From CAXBNB01 sp040222275 (GTDB lineage Bacteria; Bacteroidota; Bacteroidia; Cytophagales; Cyclobacteriaceae), in assembly GCA_040222275.1 (NCBI GenBank), contig JAVKDJ010000073.1, forward strand, positions 52,481-116,480: DNA of 64,000 bases, given 5' to 3'. The notes under the pieces are model-generated. The model made no database searches and was not told the origin of the DNA. It saw nothing but the letters and a program-made list of their open reading frames with translations. The position numbers and the translations under genes were made by a program. Shown piece by piece: positions 1 to 8,872 of the stretch. Every line of letters begins with the position of its first letter. The first letter of the stretch is position 1.

Positions 1-626
1 TTACCAGTAGCCACAGTGATCGCAACATTCCTCTTTTCATAAGCCATTACATTGAATGATGTACCCAGCACACGTGTTTCAACATTTCTGGCATTTACTA
101 TAAATGGCTTGCTGGTATCGCGGTGAACCTCAAAAAAAGCTTCGCCTTCCAGCTCCACCTTTCTAATGTTTTGGGAGAATGTACGAGGATAGGATATTTT
201 ACTCCCTGAATTTAACCAAACCTTAGTTCCGTCCGGAAGCTTTATCCGGGTTTTAACTCCATTGGGGTTTTCTTTTACTAATTGTTCATCCGAAACCATA
301 TCGGTCAATGGGGCTACATGACTTTCGTAATTGTAGGAATATATCATCCACGCCACGCCTGCTATAACAACAAAAACAGCGGCGATTTTTAGCATCACCG
401 AATTGAATTGGTTCGTTTTTTTTGCCCGGCTATTGCCTATATGAGACTGTATGTTTTTATAGATTTCCTCCTGGATTTGCTTTTTATCGTCATCTTCCTT
501 CAAATCCCACTTTAGCCCGTCTTCATTAAATTGATGATAAAATTTCTCGAACAGCTTGTTCTCTTCATCCGAGCATTTTCCAGTCTCATATTTTTTGGCC
601 AAACGATAAAATTCTTTGGTTGTCAT
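1..626 (-). CDS. FecR-family anti-sigma factor, C-terminally truncated by window edge
   Basis: Reads off the left edge, so only about the first 208 residues are visible. The start is the ATG at the right end (MTTKEFYRLAKKY). An acidic/basic cytoplasmic N-terminal part is followed by one membrane segment near residues 78-98 (MLKIAAVFVVIAGVAWMIYS). A periplasmic FecR domain follows, with the typical sequence TRIKLPDGTKVWLNSGSKI and then VELEGEAFFEV. FecR proteins hold an ECF sigma factor at the inner membrane and usually release it on a signal from a TonB-dependent outer-membrane transporter. The ECF sigma gene lies just upstream on the same strand, so the two form a regulator pair. In Bacteroidota the gene after fecR is commonly a SusC-like transporter; here that would lie outside the window to the left (inference). 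Confidence 0.9.
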   Translation of the reverse strand, partial: MTTKEFYRLAKKYETGKCSDEENKLFEKFYHQFNEDGLKWDLKEDDDKKQIQEEIYKNIQSHIGNSRAKKTNQFNSVMLKIAAVFVVIAGVAWMIYSYNYESHVAPLTDMVSDEQLVKENPNGVKTRIKLPDGTKVWLNSGSKISYPRTFSQNIRKVELEGEAFFEVHRDTSKPFIVNARNVETRVLGTSFNVMAYEKRNVAITVATG

Positions 627-757
627 GTTTCCTCTCGTTTATTATAGGTACCACTACTTCTGCGTTACACGTAGTGTATTTCGTTTTTTTAACAGGAAAA
701 ATAATTAAAGAGAAAGGCCCTATGGGGCTTGCCAATAGAATTTGGCATCATCCGGCA

Positions 758-1405
758 CTACAGGTGTGAAATAATTTGAGCAAACATCAATACGAATGAA
801 GTCAATGTGGATCGCAAGTGCTTTATAGCCTTACTTATATGGGTCTCTACTGTCCGTTTGGAAATATTAAGTTTTTCGGCGATTTCACTGTTGCTTTTAT
901 ACTCATACCTACTGAGCAAAAAAACTTCATGGCACCTTTCTGGCAATCGGTTCAGGCTTAGTTGGATGGATTGGTTCAGTTCCTTGAATTCATACATCGT
1001 GTCGGCCCCTGTTTCTTTCACATACAGGTTCTTGATGGCGACCTTATGTTTTTCTTTCAACTTTATTTTCCTGATATGCTTGGCTACCCTGTTCCTGACC
1101 GCCTGATACAGAAAAGCCCGCAAGTTTTCAATGTTCAATTTACTGCGCCTCACCCATAGGTCGATGAATATTTCCTGAACCACATCCCTGCATATATCCT
1201 CATCTTCCAGAACACTGTACGACGACCTGAACAGCTTTTCCCAATACATATCATAAATGGCCCGCATAGCCTTTTCATTGCCATTTTTTAGGTCCTTTAA
1301 CAGGTCTGTTTCAGAATAGCTGTCATCCTTTGCAGTTGATTTCATCACCTGCATAATGACTCCCGGGCTATGTTTTGAATCGTTTGTGGCAGTAGAGTCG
1401 ATCAT
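758..1405 (-). CDS. ECF-type RNA polymerase sigma factor (FecI-like)
   Basis: A 215-residue sigma-70 family protein. Region 2 spans roughly residues 43-107 and includes DVVQEIFIDLWVRR, the core-binding and -10 recognition part. Region 4 spans roughly 148-200 (LPERCHEVFLLSRYEYKSNS then IAEKLNISKRTVETHI), the -35-binding helix-turn-helix. This is the layout of Bacteroidota ECF factors paired with FecR. The adjoining fecR starts 131 bases downstream on the same strand. The ATG used gives about 20 residues more than is usual before region 2; ATGs at codons 18 or 21 are alternative starts. Its targets cannot be read from the sequence. It may control a SusC/SusD locus to the left rather than the hydrolase cluster to the right. 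Confidence 0.92.
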   Translation of the reverse strand: MIDSTATNDSKHSPGVIMQVMKSTAKDDSYSETDLLKDLKNGNEKAMRAIYDMYWEKLFRSSYSVLEDEDICRDVVQEIFIDLWVRRSKLNIENLRAFLYQAVRNRVAKHIRKIKLKEKHKVAIKNLYVKETGADTMYEFKELNQSIQLSLNRLPERCHEVFLLSRYEYKSNSEIAEKLNISKRTVETHISKAIKHLRSTLTSFVLMFAQIISHL

Positions 1406-1623
1406 AAGTTGTCCGTTTTAGCAACAAACAGAATAGAGCATTGAATACGCTAGCTGGATTTCTGTATATGTTAAAACAATGTTAACTTATTAAGAAGTCA
1501 AAACTGTCCCGCACTGTCCCGTACGCCTTCGCAGTTATTTTTTTATCACATACTTTTTTTGACTAATCTGATTGGAGGTAATGCCTAATCAAGGATAGTA
1601 TGAGGATTACTTTTTATACAAAA

Positions 1624-1660
1624 GAAAAAAACCGCCGATTTGGCGGTTTCTTTTTTCTAC
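1624..1660. terminator. Bidirectional rho-independent terminator
   Basis: A perfect 8-bp stem AAACCGCC / GGCGGTTT (1629-1636 with 1642-1649) encloses a 5-base loop. It is flanked by an A-run on the left and a T-run on the right, so it can act on either strand. On the minus strand it lies 29 bases past the stop codon of the GLUG-like lipoprotein gene, the transcript it most likely ends. Confidence 0.85.
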
Positions 1661-1688
1661 TTACAAACTACACTATTTGTGTCTATTT

Positions 1689-3440
1689 TTAAGGGACTTC
1701 AATGAAGTCGTCTATTACATCGTAATTAAATCCTTTCAAATAAGGCCTAGGATTGGGGTCAAATTGGGTTTCTGTCCTTATCTCCCATGTATCTGCACTG
1801 AAACCTTTGAAGTTTGACAGGTCAGCCCAATCGGCAGTAGCTAAATCAGTTGTAACATCAGCTGCTGTCACAAGAGATTCAGCAACGTAAAGATTACCCC
1901 CACGATCCAATTCTGTTGATCCTACAAACTCTGAATCATAATAAAGGTTAGCCGCATCCAAATTAAGTCCGGCCCCATGTCCGAAAATGGCCTTACGATC
2001 GGTGAAGCCTAAGTTATAGCAATTAAACACTCTAACTCCTGCTACTGGCAAACCAATAAAGCTACTAGAGAAAGGATTGATCGACTCAGTCGTTGCAACC
2101 ACTGCAAAGCAGTCCGAGATTTCACCAGCCATAACCTGCGGACGTCCAATGAATCCACCACCTTGACTTCCTGGCCCAACAAATGAACCTTCAGCGAAAC
2201 ATTTTGTGATATTGCCCGACCCTGAAAAAAAACCAACCAAAGTCCCTCCTTGATTACCATTTCCAGCACCTACTCCCTTCGTCATTCGCACATTAATCAA
2301 TCCCAGATTATTTATCGAGCCATTAACAATTTTTGAAAACATACCAGATCTTTCTGAATCTCCTGCACCTCCGATCTTTGACATGTGTAATCCGGATATG
2401 ATGTGAAATTGACCATCGAAATTAATGGAAGTCTCTTTATTGATTGGAATAAATCCAACTTGACCATTTTCAGCATCCAGATTCCAGCGAGCCGTTTCTG
2501 CCGCATCTATATCTGCGGTAAGTACCCAATTATTGTTCCAATCATCAACTGTGGCTTCTTCGCTAAACCACCTCAACTCTGTAATACTGGATATCTCTCC
2601 GAATACCAGCGGTTCTTGTGCTGGTGAGGTATAGTTGTTTTCCGCAAAGTACGTCAACCCTGTCAAATCACGATCTACAATATCCAATACATCTTTGGTC
2701 GCCAGCGACAAATCCTCTTCCAGGGTCACCCCCAACTCATCTATTCTGGAGCCCAGGGCAGCATACAAATCTTTTTGAGCTTTGGAAAATTCAGGGGCAC
2801 TATTCACCTCTGCCTCTACATTGGCATACGCCTGAACTATACCATCATATCTGGAATTCAACTCTGCCACAAAATCAAGTACCTCCTGTTCGTTGAGGGC
2901 ATTAAGCCCAATCAATACTTCAATATCTTGTTGTATAGTGGCAAAATCATTTGTTGAATAGCTATCATCGCCTTTTGTTTCTTCCTTCAACCAGGCAAAG
3001 GCAGTGGATATTTCGATACCCATGGCTATGTACTGTTTGGAACCAAAATTTACTATGCCAGCACTATTTTCATTGATGCCGTCATATTTATCTTGAATAT
3101 TTACCTTAAAGACTGAATCCATTTTTGTGTTTACCTCCTGGAGTACTTCAGCAACCCCCTCTGCTAGTTGCGCAGGGTTTGAAAGATTATAGTTTTCACC
3201 TGTGTAGCCGCCATTTGCAATTAGTTTTTGCATGGTTAGTAGTTTTAGCCTTTGGCCTCTAAAACCTACCAGGCTACCACTCCATGATCCTGAATTGTTT
3301 ATAGCATCAATATCAATGTCGGCCAGGTTGGTAAGCCCCTCTACCATCGGATCTAGGTGCCTGACCTCTTCCTCTGCACAACTATAAGTGATCACTGCCA
3401 TTAGAATGAGTAAAGACAATTGCCGTAAGAGTTTTTTCAT
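1689..3440 (-). CDS. Surface/periplasmic lipoprotein with GLUG-like repeats
   Basis: A 583-residue protein starting MKKLLRQLSLLILMAVITYSC, a lipoprotein signal with the acylated Cys at position 21. Residues about 50-270 are mostly helical and acidic. The C-terminal half (about 285-583) is rich in Gly and Asn with repeated blocks such as FDGQFHIISGLHM, GMFSKIVNGSINNLGLINV, GTLVGFFSGSGNITKCFAEG and GGFIGRP. These are typical of GLUG-motif proteins, which fold as beta-solenoids and are usually adhesin-like or of unknown role. It stands alone between the sigma factor and the divergently oriented hydrolase cluster, with its own terminator. No enzymatic motif is visible; a binding or structural role is inference. 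Confidence 0.7.
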   Translation of the reverse strand: MKKLLRQLSLLILMAVITYSCAEEEVRHLDPMVEGLTNLADIDIDAINNSGSWSGSLVGFRGQRLKLLTMQKLIANGGYTGENYNLSNPAQLAEGVAEVLQEVNTKMDSVFKVNIQDKYDGINENSAGIVNFGSKQYIAMGIEISTAFAWLKEETKGDDSYSTNDFATIQQDIEVLIGLNALNEQEVLDFVAELNSRYDGIVQAYANVEAEVNSAPEFSKAQKDLYAALGSRIDELGVTLEEDLSLATKDVLDIVDRDLTGLTYFAENNYTSPAQEPLVFGEISSITELRWFSEEATVDDWNNNWVLTADIDAAETARWNLDAENGQVGFIPINKETSINFDGQFHIISGLHMSKIGGAGDSERSGMFSKIVNGSINNLGLINVRMTKGVGAGNGNQGGTLVGFFSGSGNITKCFAEGSFVGPGSQGGGFIGRPQVMAGEISDCFAVVATTESINPFSSSFIGLPVAGVRVFNCYNLGFTDRKAIFGHGAGLNLDAANLYYDSEFVGSTELDRGGNLYVAESLVTAADVTTDLATADWADLSNFKGFSADTWEIRTETQFDPNPRPYLKGFNYDVIDDFIEVP

Positions 3441-3691
3441 AATATTATGATTTTAAATAGTTAGTAATGTTTTTGAATAATCTTCCCTCTTTGAATGGTA
3501 GTACCGCATGTAAATGGAAACACGTAGGATGACGGTGTTTTTTTATGAAATAGTGCGTTTTTAGACACCTATGTCCCCATACCAGCACAGTACAGGATGA
3601 AAACCATTTTACAAGCTGGTTATATTGCCAATTGTCTTGCCCCCTCTTCTGAAGACACACTTTTTGCCCTTACTATAACTTATAAATTACG

Positions 3692-6600
3692 ATGAATCAT
3701 AATTTCAGGAATTGTATCCGTGATGGGTTACTTGCCATTTTAACATTGTCAATAGTATCCGTTTCATGTTCGGAATACGAAAAAGAACCCATCTCTCCAA
3801 AAGAGTATAACGACCTTGTCTCCAATTTCAAATCTCCTGCCGACTCAGTGAAGCCCTGGTGCTATTACTATTGGATCGGCGATGACATATCCAAAGAAGG
3901 CGTCACCAAAGACCTTATGGCTATGAAGGAAGTGGGGATCGGTGCAGCTTTGATAGGCAATATCAACCCGGAAGAAGTAGATGGAAAGGTACCCCTATTC
4001 AGCGAAGAGTGGTGGGAAATCATGGTGCATGCGGTAACAGAAGGAAAAAGGCTGGGCGTGGATATTGGGGTTTTCAATTGCCCGGGTTGGAGCCAATCAG
4101 GCGGCCCCTGGGTAAGCTCGGATATGGCCATGCGCTATATGGTCTATTCTGAAACGAAAATTAAGGGAGGACAGGAAATCGTTACCAAACTGGCCAGGCC
4201 CTCAGAAGAATTTCAAGACACGTATGTTTTGGCTTTTCCTTCTATACTGGCCGAAGAAAAAAACCTCACCAGCAAAAATTCAGAAATTCAAATTACCCCT
4301 TCAATCAAGAATGCAACAAACCTTATTGATGGAGAGGTAACCACCGAAGCTGGTTTTTCCAAGTCTGTTGAGAATTATCAAGTCGATCTCAAAACCAAAA
4401 AAACCATTACAGCCAGGAGCCTGAAAATCATACCATCTCAGGATGCTTTTAAGGTAGATTGTGAAGTGCTGGCCGAAACCAATGGGTCTTATAGCGTGAT
4501 CAGGTCTTTTACCATAGATCGTAGCAAACTATCTCCTAATGTTGGCGCAGATAAGTACGCACCAATATTGGTAGCGCTACCAGAAACTGAATCGAAAAGT
4601 TTTAGGATAAAATTCAAAGCCCTTGGTGGAGTATTCCAGTCAAACACTTACCCAAATGCCAAAATACCAGCATGGAACATTTCTGAAATCGTAATTTCAG
4701 AAAGCGCAGGATTAGAGGATTTCGCAGAGAAAAATCTGGGAAAAATGCACCCAACCCCATTTCCATCCTGGGACAGCTATCTGTGGAAGCAACAACAGGA
4801 TATTCAAAACAAAGACCTGAAGGTAGCTTTGGACAAGGTAGTCGATTTAAGCGATAAAATGGATACCGACGGAACCCTCAAATGGAATGCCCCGGCCGGT
4901 GAGTGGACCATCCAAAGGTTTGGAATGACGCCTACCGGTACCAAAAACGCCCCGGCAGCACCGCAGGGAAAAGGGTATGAAATTGACAAAATGAGTGAAA
5001 AACTGGTTCGGTTTCACTTTGAAAATTTTGTAGGTGAACTACTTAACCGTATTCCGGAAGAAAGTAAGTCTGCCTTCAAATATGTGATCGGTGATAGCTA
5101 TGAAATGGGATCACAAAATTGGAGTGATGATTTTCAGCAAAAATTCCAGTCAAAGTATGGTTATGACCCCAAACCATTTTTGCCAACTTATACCGGCAGG
5201 GTGGTTGAAAGTGTGGAAGCTTCTGACCGGTTTTTGTGGGACATGAGACGACTCGTGGCTGATGAAGTCGCCTATCAATATGTGGGTGGCCTTAAAAAAG
5301 TAAGCAATGAGAACAACCTCAAAATGTGGCTCGAAAACTACGGCCACTGGGGCTTTCCTTCCGAGTTTCTGATGTATGGAGGGCAATCCGATCTGGTAAG
5401 TGGTGAATTCTGGAACGAAGGATCACTTGGAAACATTGAATGTAAAGCTTCCTCTTCAGCTGCCCATATATATGGTAAACCTGTAACCTCAGCAGAGGCT
5501 TTTACTGCTGCTCATAAATCTTACTTGAGGCATCCGGCTTTACTGAAAAAACGAGGAGACTGGAGCTTTACCGAGGGAATCAACCATTTTGTACTCCACC
5601 TCTACATCCACCAACCAGACGACAACCGCAAGCCAGGTGTAAATGCCTGGTTTAGCACTGAATTCAACCGTCACAATACATGGTTTAAGCAGTCCAAAAC
5701 ATGGATTGATTACCTGAGGAGATGCCAGGTACTTCTCCAACATGGGCAGTATGTAGCCGATGTTTGTTATTTTATAGGAGAGGACACCCCTATAATGACC
5801 GGCCAGAGAAACCCGGAATTACCAAATGGCTACTCCTATGACTACATCAATGCGGAAGTAATTCTCAACAGACTTACCGTAAAAGACGGCAGGTTTGTTT
5901 TGCCTGATGGCATGTCTTTCGGCATGATGGTACTACCGGCCCTCAATACTATGCGGCCGGAGGTGCTGGCTAAAATCGAAGAGCTTGTAAAAGCTGGTGG
6001 CATGATCTATGGTTCGAAACCGATAAAATCGCCAAGCTATGCCAATTTCCCCGAAAGTGACAATCAGGTAAAGGTAATGGCCGACAGGATGTGGGGCGAA
6101 ACACCTTCTGGTGAAAACCTGAACAGGAAATACGGTGACGGACTGGTTCTAAATGGTATGGAACTTCAGCAAGCACTGGACTTTATACAGCTACCAACGG
6201 ATGTTGCTCTGAATACTGATGACAAAGTCTTGTTCACCCACCGCGAAATACCAGGCATGGACATCTATTTCCTTACCAATCAAAGTGATAAAGTACTGGA
6301 CATCAGGCCATCATTCAGGGTTGAAAATGCCAGGCCTCAGCTTTGGGATGCAGTGACTGGTGAAATCAGGACATTGCCTGAATTTGAAGTGAGAGATGGT
6401 CGCATTACATTGCCCATACATTTTGAGAAAGACCAGAGCTGGTTTGTGGTATTCACCAATGCGGGTGAAGAAGTAGATGGAACTTTCAATAAGAATTTTC
6501 CTCAGGCCAAACTTCTCAAAACCCTCGACAATGGCTGGTCAGTAGATTTCAAAAATAAAGATATTGGACCGAGGGAAAGTGTGGAATTTCCTGAATTGAC

Positions 6601-6994
6601 AGATTGGAGCCTGTCAGAAAATGAGTTGATAAAATATTATTCAGGAGCAGCAACCTACACGAGTAGCTTCTCCATCGAAGAACCCTCCACCGACAGCACC
6701 TACCACCTCGACTTGGGCCAGGTCAATGTAATGGCCAAAGTCAAAGTGAACGGCAAGGATGTAGGGACTACCTGGATGGCCCCATATCGATTGAATCTTG
6801 GTAATTCCATTATCCAGGGAGAAAATAAAATTGAAATCGAAGTAGTGAACCTATGGAGAAACCAAATGCTCAAGGACAGGGCATTGCCTGTAGAGCAGCG
6901 CTATACCTGGCACCTGGTAGATGACATGAAAGACGATGAACCCCTTCAGGTTTCCGGGCTTTTAGGTCCTGTCACTATTGAAGTAATTCGTTAA
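3692..6994 (+). CDS. GH106 family alpha-L-rhamnosidase, lipoprotein
   Basis: 1100 residues, close to the usual size of GH106 enzymes, which remove terminal alpha-L-rhamnose. The N-terminus has a lipoprotein signal ending VSVSC (Cys 27), so export to the periplasm or outer membrane is expected. The barrel opens with WCYYYWIGDDISKEGVTKDL and GVFNCPGWSQSGGPW, both characteristic of the family. Candidate catalytic carboxylates are Glu471 in GDSYEMGSQNW and Glu602 in TSAEAFTAAH, assigned by motif. A C-terminal beta-sandwich resembling a galactose-binding domain (about 985-1100, YHLDLGQVNVMAKVKVNGKD) closes the protein. It is the first gene of the long plus-strand cluster, 29 bases ahead of the GH78 gene, and points to a rhamnose-containing substrate. 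Confidence 0.92.
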   Translation: MNHNFRNCIRDGLLAILTLSIVSVSCSEYEKEPISPKEYNDLVSNFKSPADSVKPWCYYYWIGDDISKEGVTKDLMAMKEVGIGAALIGNINPEEVDGKVPLFSEEWWEIMVHAVTEGKRLGVDIGVFNCPGWSQSGGPWVSSDMAMRYMVYSETKIKGGQEIVTKLARPSEEFQDTYVLAFPSILAEEKNLTSKNSEIQITPSIKNATNLIDGEVTTEAGFSKSVENYQVDLKTKKTITARSLKIIPSQDAFKVDCEVLAETNGSYSVIRSFTIDRSKLSPNVGADKYAPILVALPETESKSFRIKFKALGGVFQSNTYPNAKIPAWNISEIVISESAGLEDFAEKNLGKMHPTPFPSWDSYLWKQQQDIQNKDLKVALDKVVDLSDKMDTDGTLKWNAPAGEWTIQRFGMTPTGTKNAPAAPQGKGYEIDKMSEKLVRFHFENFVGELLNRIPEESKSAFKYVIGDSYEMGSQNWSDDFQQKFQSKYGYDPKPFLPTYTGRVVESVEASDRFLWDMRRLVADEVAYQYVGGLKKVSNENNLKMWLENYGHWGFPSEFLMYGGQSDLVSGEFWNEGSLGNIECKASSSAAHIYGKPVTSAEAFTAAHKSYLRHPALLKKRGDWSFTEGINHFVLHLYIHQPDDNRKPGVNAWFSTEFNRHNTWFKQSKTWIDYLRRCQVLLQHGQYVADVCYFIGEDTPIMTGQRNPELPNGYSYDYINAEVILNRLTVKDGRFVLPDGMSFGMMVLPALNTMRPEVLAKIEELVKAGGMIYGSKPIKSPSYANFPESDNQVKVMADRMWGETPSGENLNRKYGDGLVLNGMELQQALDFIQLPTDVALNTDDKVLFTHREIPGMDIYFLTNQSDKVLDIRPSFRVENARPQLWDAVTGEIRTLPEFEVRDGRITLPIHFEKDQSWFVVFTNAGEEVDGTFNKNFPQAKLLKTLDNGWSVDFKNKDIGPRESVEFPELTDWSLSENELIKYYSGAATYTSSFSIEEPSTDSTYHLDLGQVNVMAKVKVNGKDVGTTWMAPYRLNLGNSIIQGENKIEIEVVNLWRNQMLKDRALPVEQRYTWHLVDDMKDDEPLQVSGLLGPVTIEVIR

Positions 6995-7023
6995 CAATCA
7001 GAATTTTAACTCAAACAAAAAAC

Positions 7024-8778
7024 ATGAAGCAATACATAGTAATTTTCTTTTTAACAGTAACGGGATACAACTGTCTGGCACAATTACCACCCGTCTTTGG
7101 CCCTGAGTATGAAGGCAAAACAGCAGATGCTGAAATGGTAAAAACCTATCTGACCCCACAAAAAATATTGTGGTTGTCCGATGATACAGGCGAATATATC
7201 AAAAAACCTAACCAACTCCTGAAACAGGACAATGGACAGGTAGGCGTTGCTGACAAGAGTTTTTGCAGGCTGACCAGCACCGACAATTACCGCCCTTCCC
7301 TTCTACTTGACTATGGAAAAGAACTGCATGGTGGTGTTAAAATATCCATGGGCATCAGAAAGGACAAAACCTCGGTGAAACTGAGGTTGAGGTTTGGCGA
7401 ATCAGCAGATGAGGCCATGTCAGATATCACTGCGGAGACCACAGCTACGAATGAGCATTCTCTCCGGGACTTTGTAATTGAAGTACCCTGGCTGGGAACC
7501 ATAGAAGTAGGAGAAACAGGATTTCGTTTTCTGAGAATAGATGTAATAGATGCCAATCAGGATATTCCCCTGAAATCAGTGGAGGCAGCATTCGTTTATA
7601 GGGATATACCTTATTTGGGTTCTTTTAAATCCAACGATGACCGACTCAATGAAATTTGGGCAACAGGTGCCTACACCGTTCACCTCAATATGCAAACCTA
7701 CCTTTGGGATGGAATAAAAAGGGACCGGCTGGTTTGGGTAGGCGATATGCACCCGGAAGTAATGACCATCAACACTGTCTTTGGCCAGCACGATATAGTT
7801 CGTAAAAGCCTTGACCTGGCCCGCGACCAGTATCCGCTTCCCGCCTGGATGAACGGCATCAGCTCCTATTCCATGTGGTGGCTTCTGATCCATAAAAGCA
7901 TCTACGATTACCACGGTGACCTGGGTTACCTGAAAGAACAGGAGAAATATATGATCGGCCTATTAGACCAACTCAGTACTTTTATTGATGACAACAACAA
8001 AGAAACCCTGGACGGCCACCGGTTTCTGGATTGGCCAACAAGCGAACACCCTGATGCTGTACATGCCGGCCTTCAGGCCATGATGATTATGACGTTCGAA
8101 GCGGGAAGCGGGATGATGGAAACGTTGGGTCGGACAGACCTGCAAAAAAAATACAAAGGAACGGCAGAAAGGTTGAGAAAATACAAATCAAAAGACAACC
8201 CAACCAAACAAGCCTCGGCACTCATGGTGCTGGCAGGTTTGAAGGATGCGGTCAAAACCAACGACACGGTGTTGAAAAAAGACGGTGTTGAGCGCATGTC
8301 CACCTTCTATGGATACTATATCCTGGAGGCCATGGCCAAAGCAGGAGACTACAATGGCGCTCTGAAAACCATCCGTGATTATTGGGGTGGTATGCTGGAT
8401 CTTGGGGCCACCACCTTTTGGGAGGATTTTAACATACTGGACACAAGGAACAGTGGCAGGATTGATGAGTTTACACCCACCGAAAAAGACAATATCCATG
8501 CAGACTTTGGAGAGTACTGCTATGTAGGATACAGACATAGCTTCTGTCATGGTTGGGCAAGTGGGCCCACTTCCTGGCTAAGCCAGCATGTTTTAGGTGT
8601 CAATGTTTTGGAAGGTGGTAAAAAGGTGAAAATCTCGCCAAACCTGGGAGACCTCAAATGGGTAGAAGGCTCCTTCCCCACAAAATATGGGGTATTGAAA
8701 ATCAAACACAAAAAGAATTCTGATGGCAGCATCAAAACGGATATCGATGCTCCGAAAGGGTTAAGAGTAGTAAAATAA
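7024..8778 (+). CDS. GH78-type alpha-L-rhamnosidase
   Basis: 584 residues with a Sec signal (MKQYIVIFFLTVTGYNCLAQ, cleavage predicted after CLA). A short N-terminal beta-domain (LLLDYGKELHGGVKIS, then GFRFLRIDVI) precedes an (alpha/alpha)6 barrel containing DGIKRDRLVWVGDMHPEV at about 229-246. That is the conserved acidic segment of GH78 rhamnosidases. A small C-terminal beta-domain (VKISPNLGDLKWVEGSFPT) is also family-typical. Many GH78 enzymes are 800-1000 residues, so this is a compact form. It follows the GH106 gene in the same operon. Two exo-rhamnosidases of different families suggest at least two rhamnosyl linkages or contexts in the substrate (inference). Confidence 0.9.
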   Translation: MKQYIVIFFLTVTGYNCLAQLPPVFGPEYEGKTADAEMVKTYLTPQKILWLSDDTGEYIKKPNQLLKQDNGQVGVADKSFCRLTSTDNYRPSLLLDYGKELHGGVKISMGIRKDKTSVKLRLRFGESADEAMSDITAETTATNEHSLRDFVIEVPWLGTIEVGETGFRFLRIDVIDANQDIPLKSVEAAFVYRDIPYLGSFKSNDDRLNEIWATGAYTVHLNMQTYLWDGIKRDRLVWVGDMHPEVMTINTVFGQHDIVRKSLDLARDQYPLPAWMNGISSYSMWWLLIHKSIYDYHGDLGYLKEQEKYMIGLLDQLSTFIDDNNKETLDGHRFLDWPTSEHPDAVHAGLQAMMIMTFEAGSGMMETLGRTDLQKKYKGTAERLRKYKSKDNPTKQASALMVLAGLKDAVKTNDTVLKKDGVERMSTFYGYYILEAMAKAGDYNGALKTIRDYWGGMLDLGATTFWEDFNILDTRNSGRIDEFTPTEKDNIHADFGEYCYVGYRHSFCHGWASGPTSWLSQHVLGVNVLEGGKKVKISPNLGDLKWVEGSFPTKYGVLKIKHKKNSDGSIKTDIDAPKGLRVVK

Positions 8779-8872
8779 CAATACGTGTTGAAGCCTGTGA
8801 AGGGTACTTTAAATAAATACCCTGGATATGACGACCATGTCCGGCAATTTGATCAATTCTAAAAAACAATAA

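Noticed and set aside
3445..3660. 71-codon minus-strand frame upstream of the GLUG lipoprotein
   Set aside because: Occupies the divergent promoter region between two genes; no motif or relative recognised.
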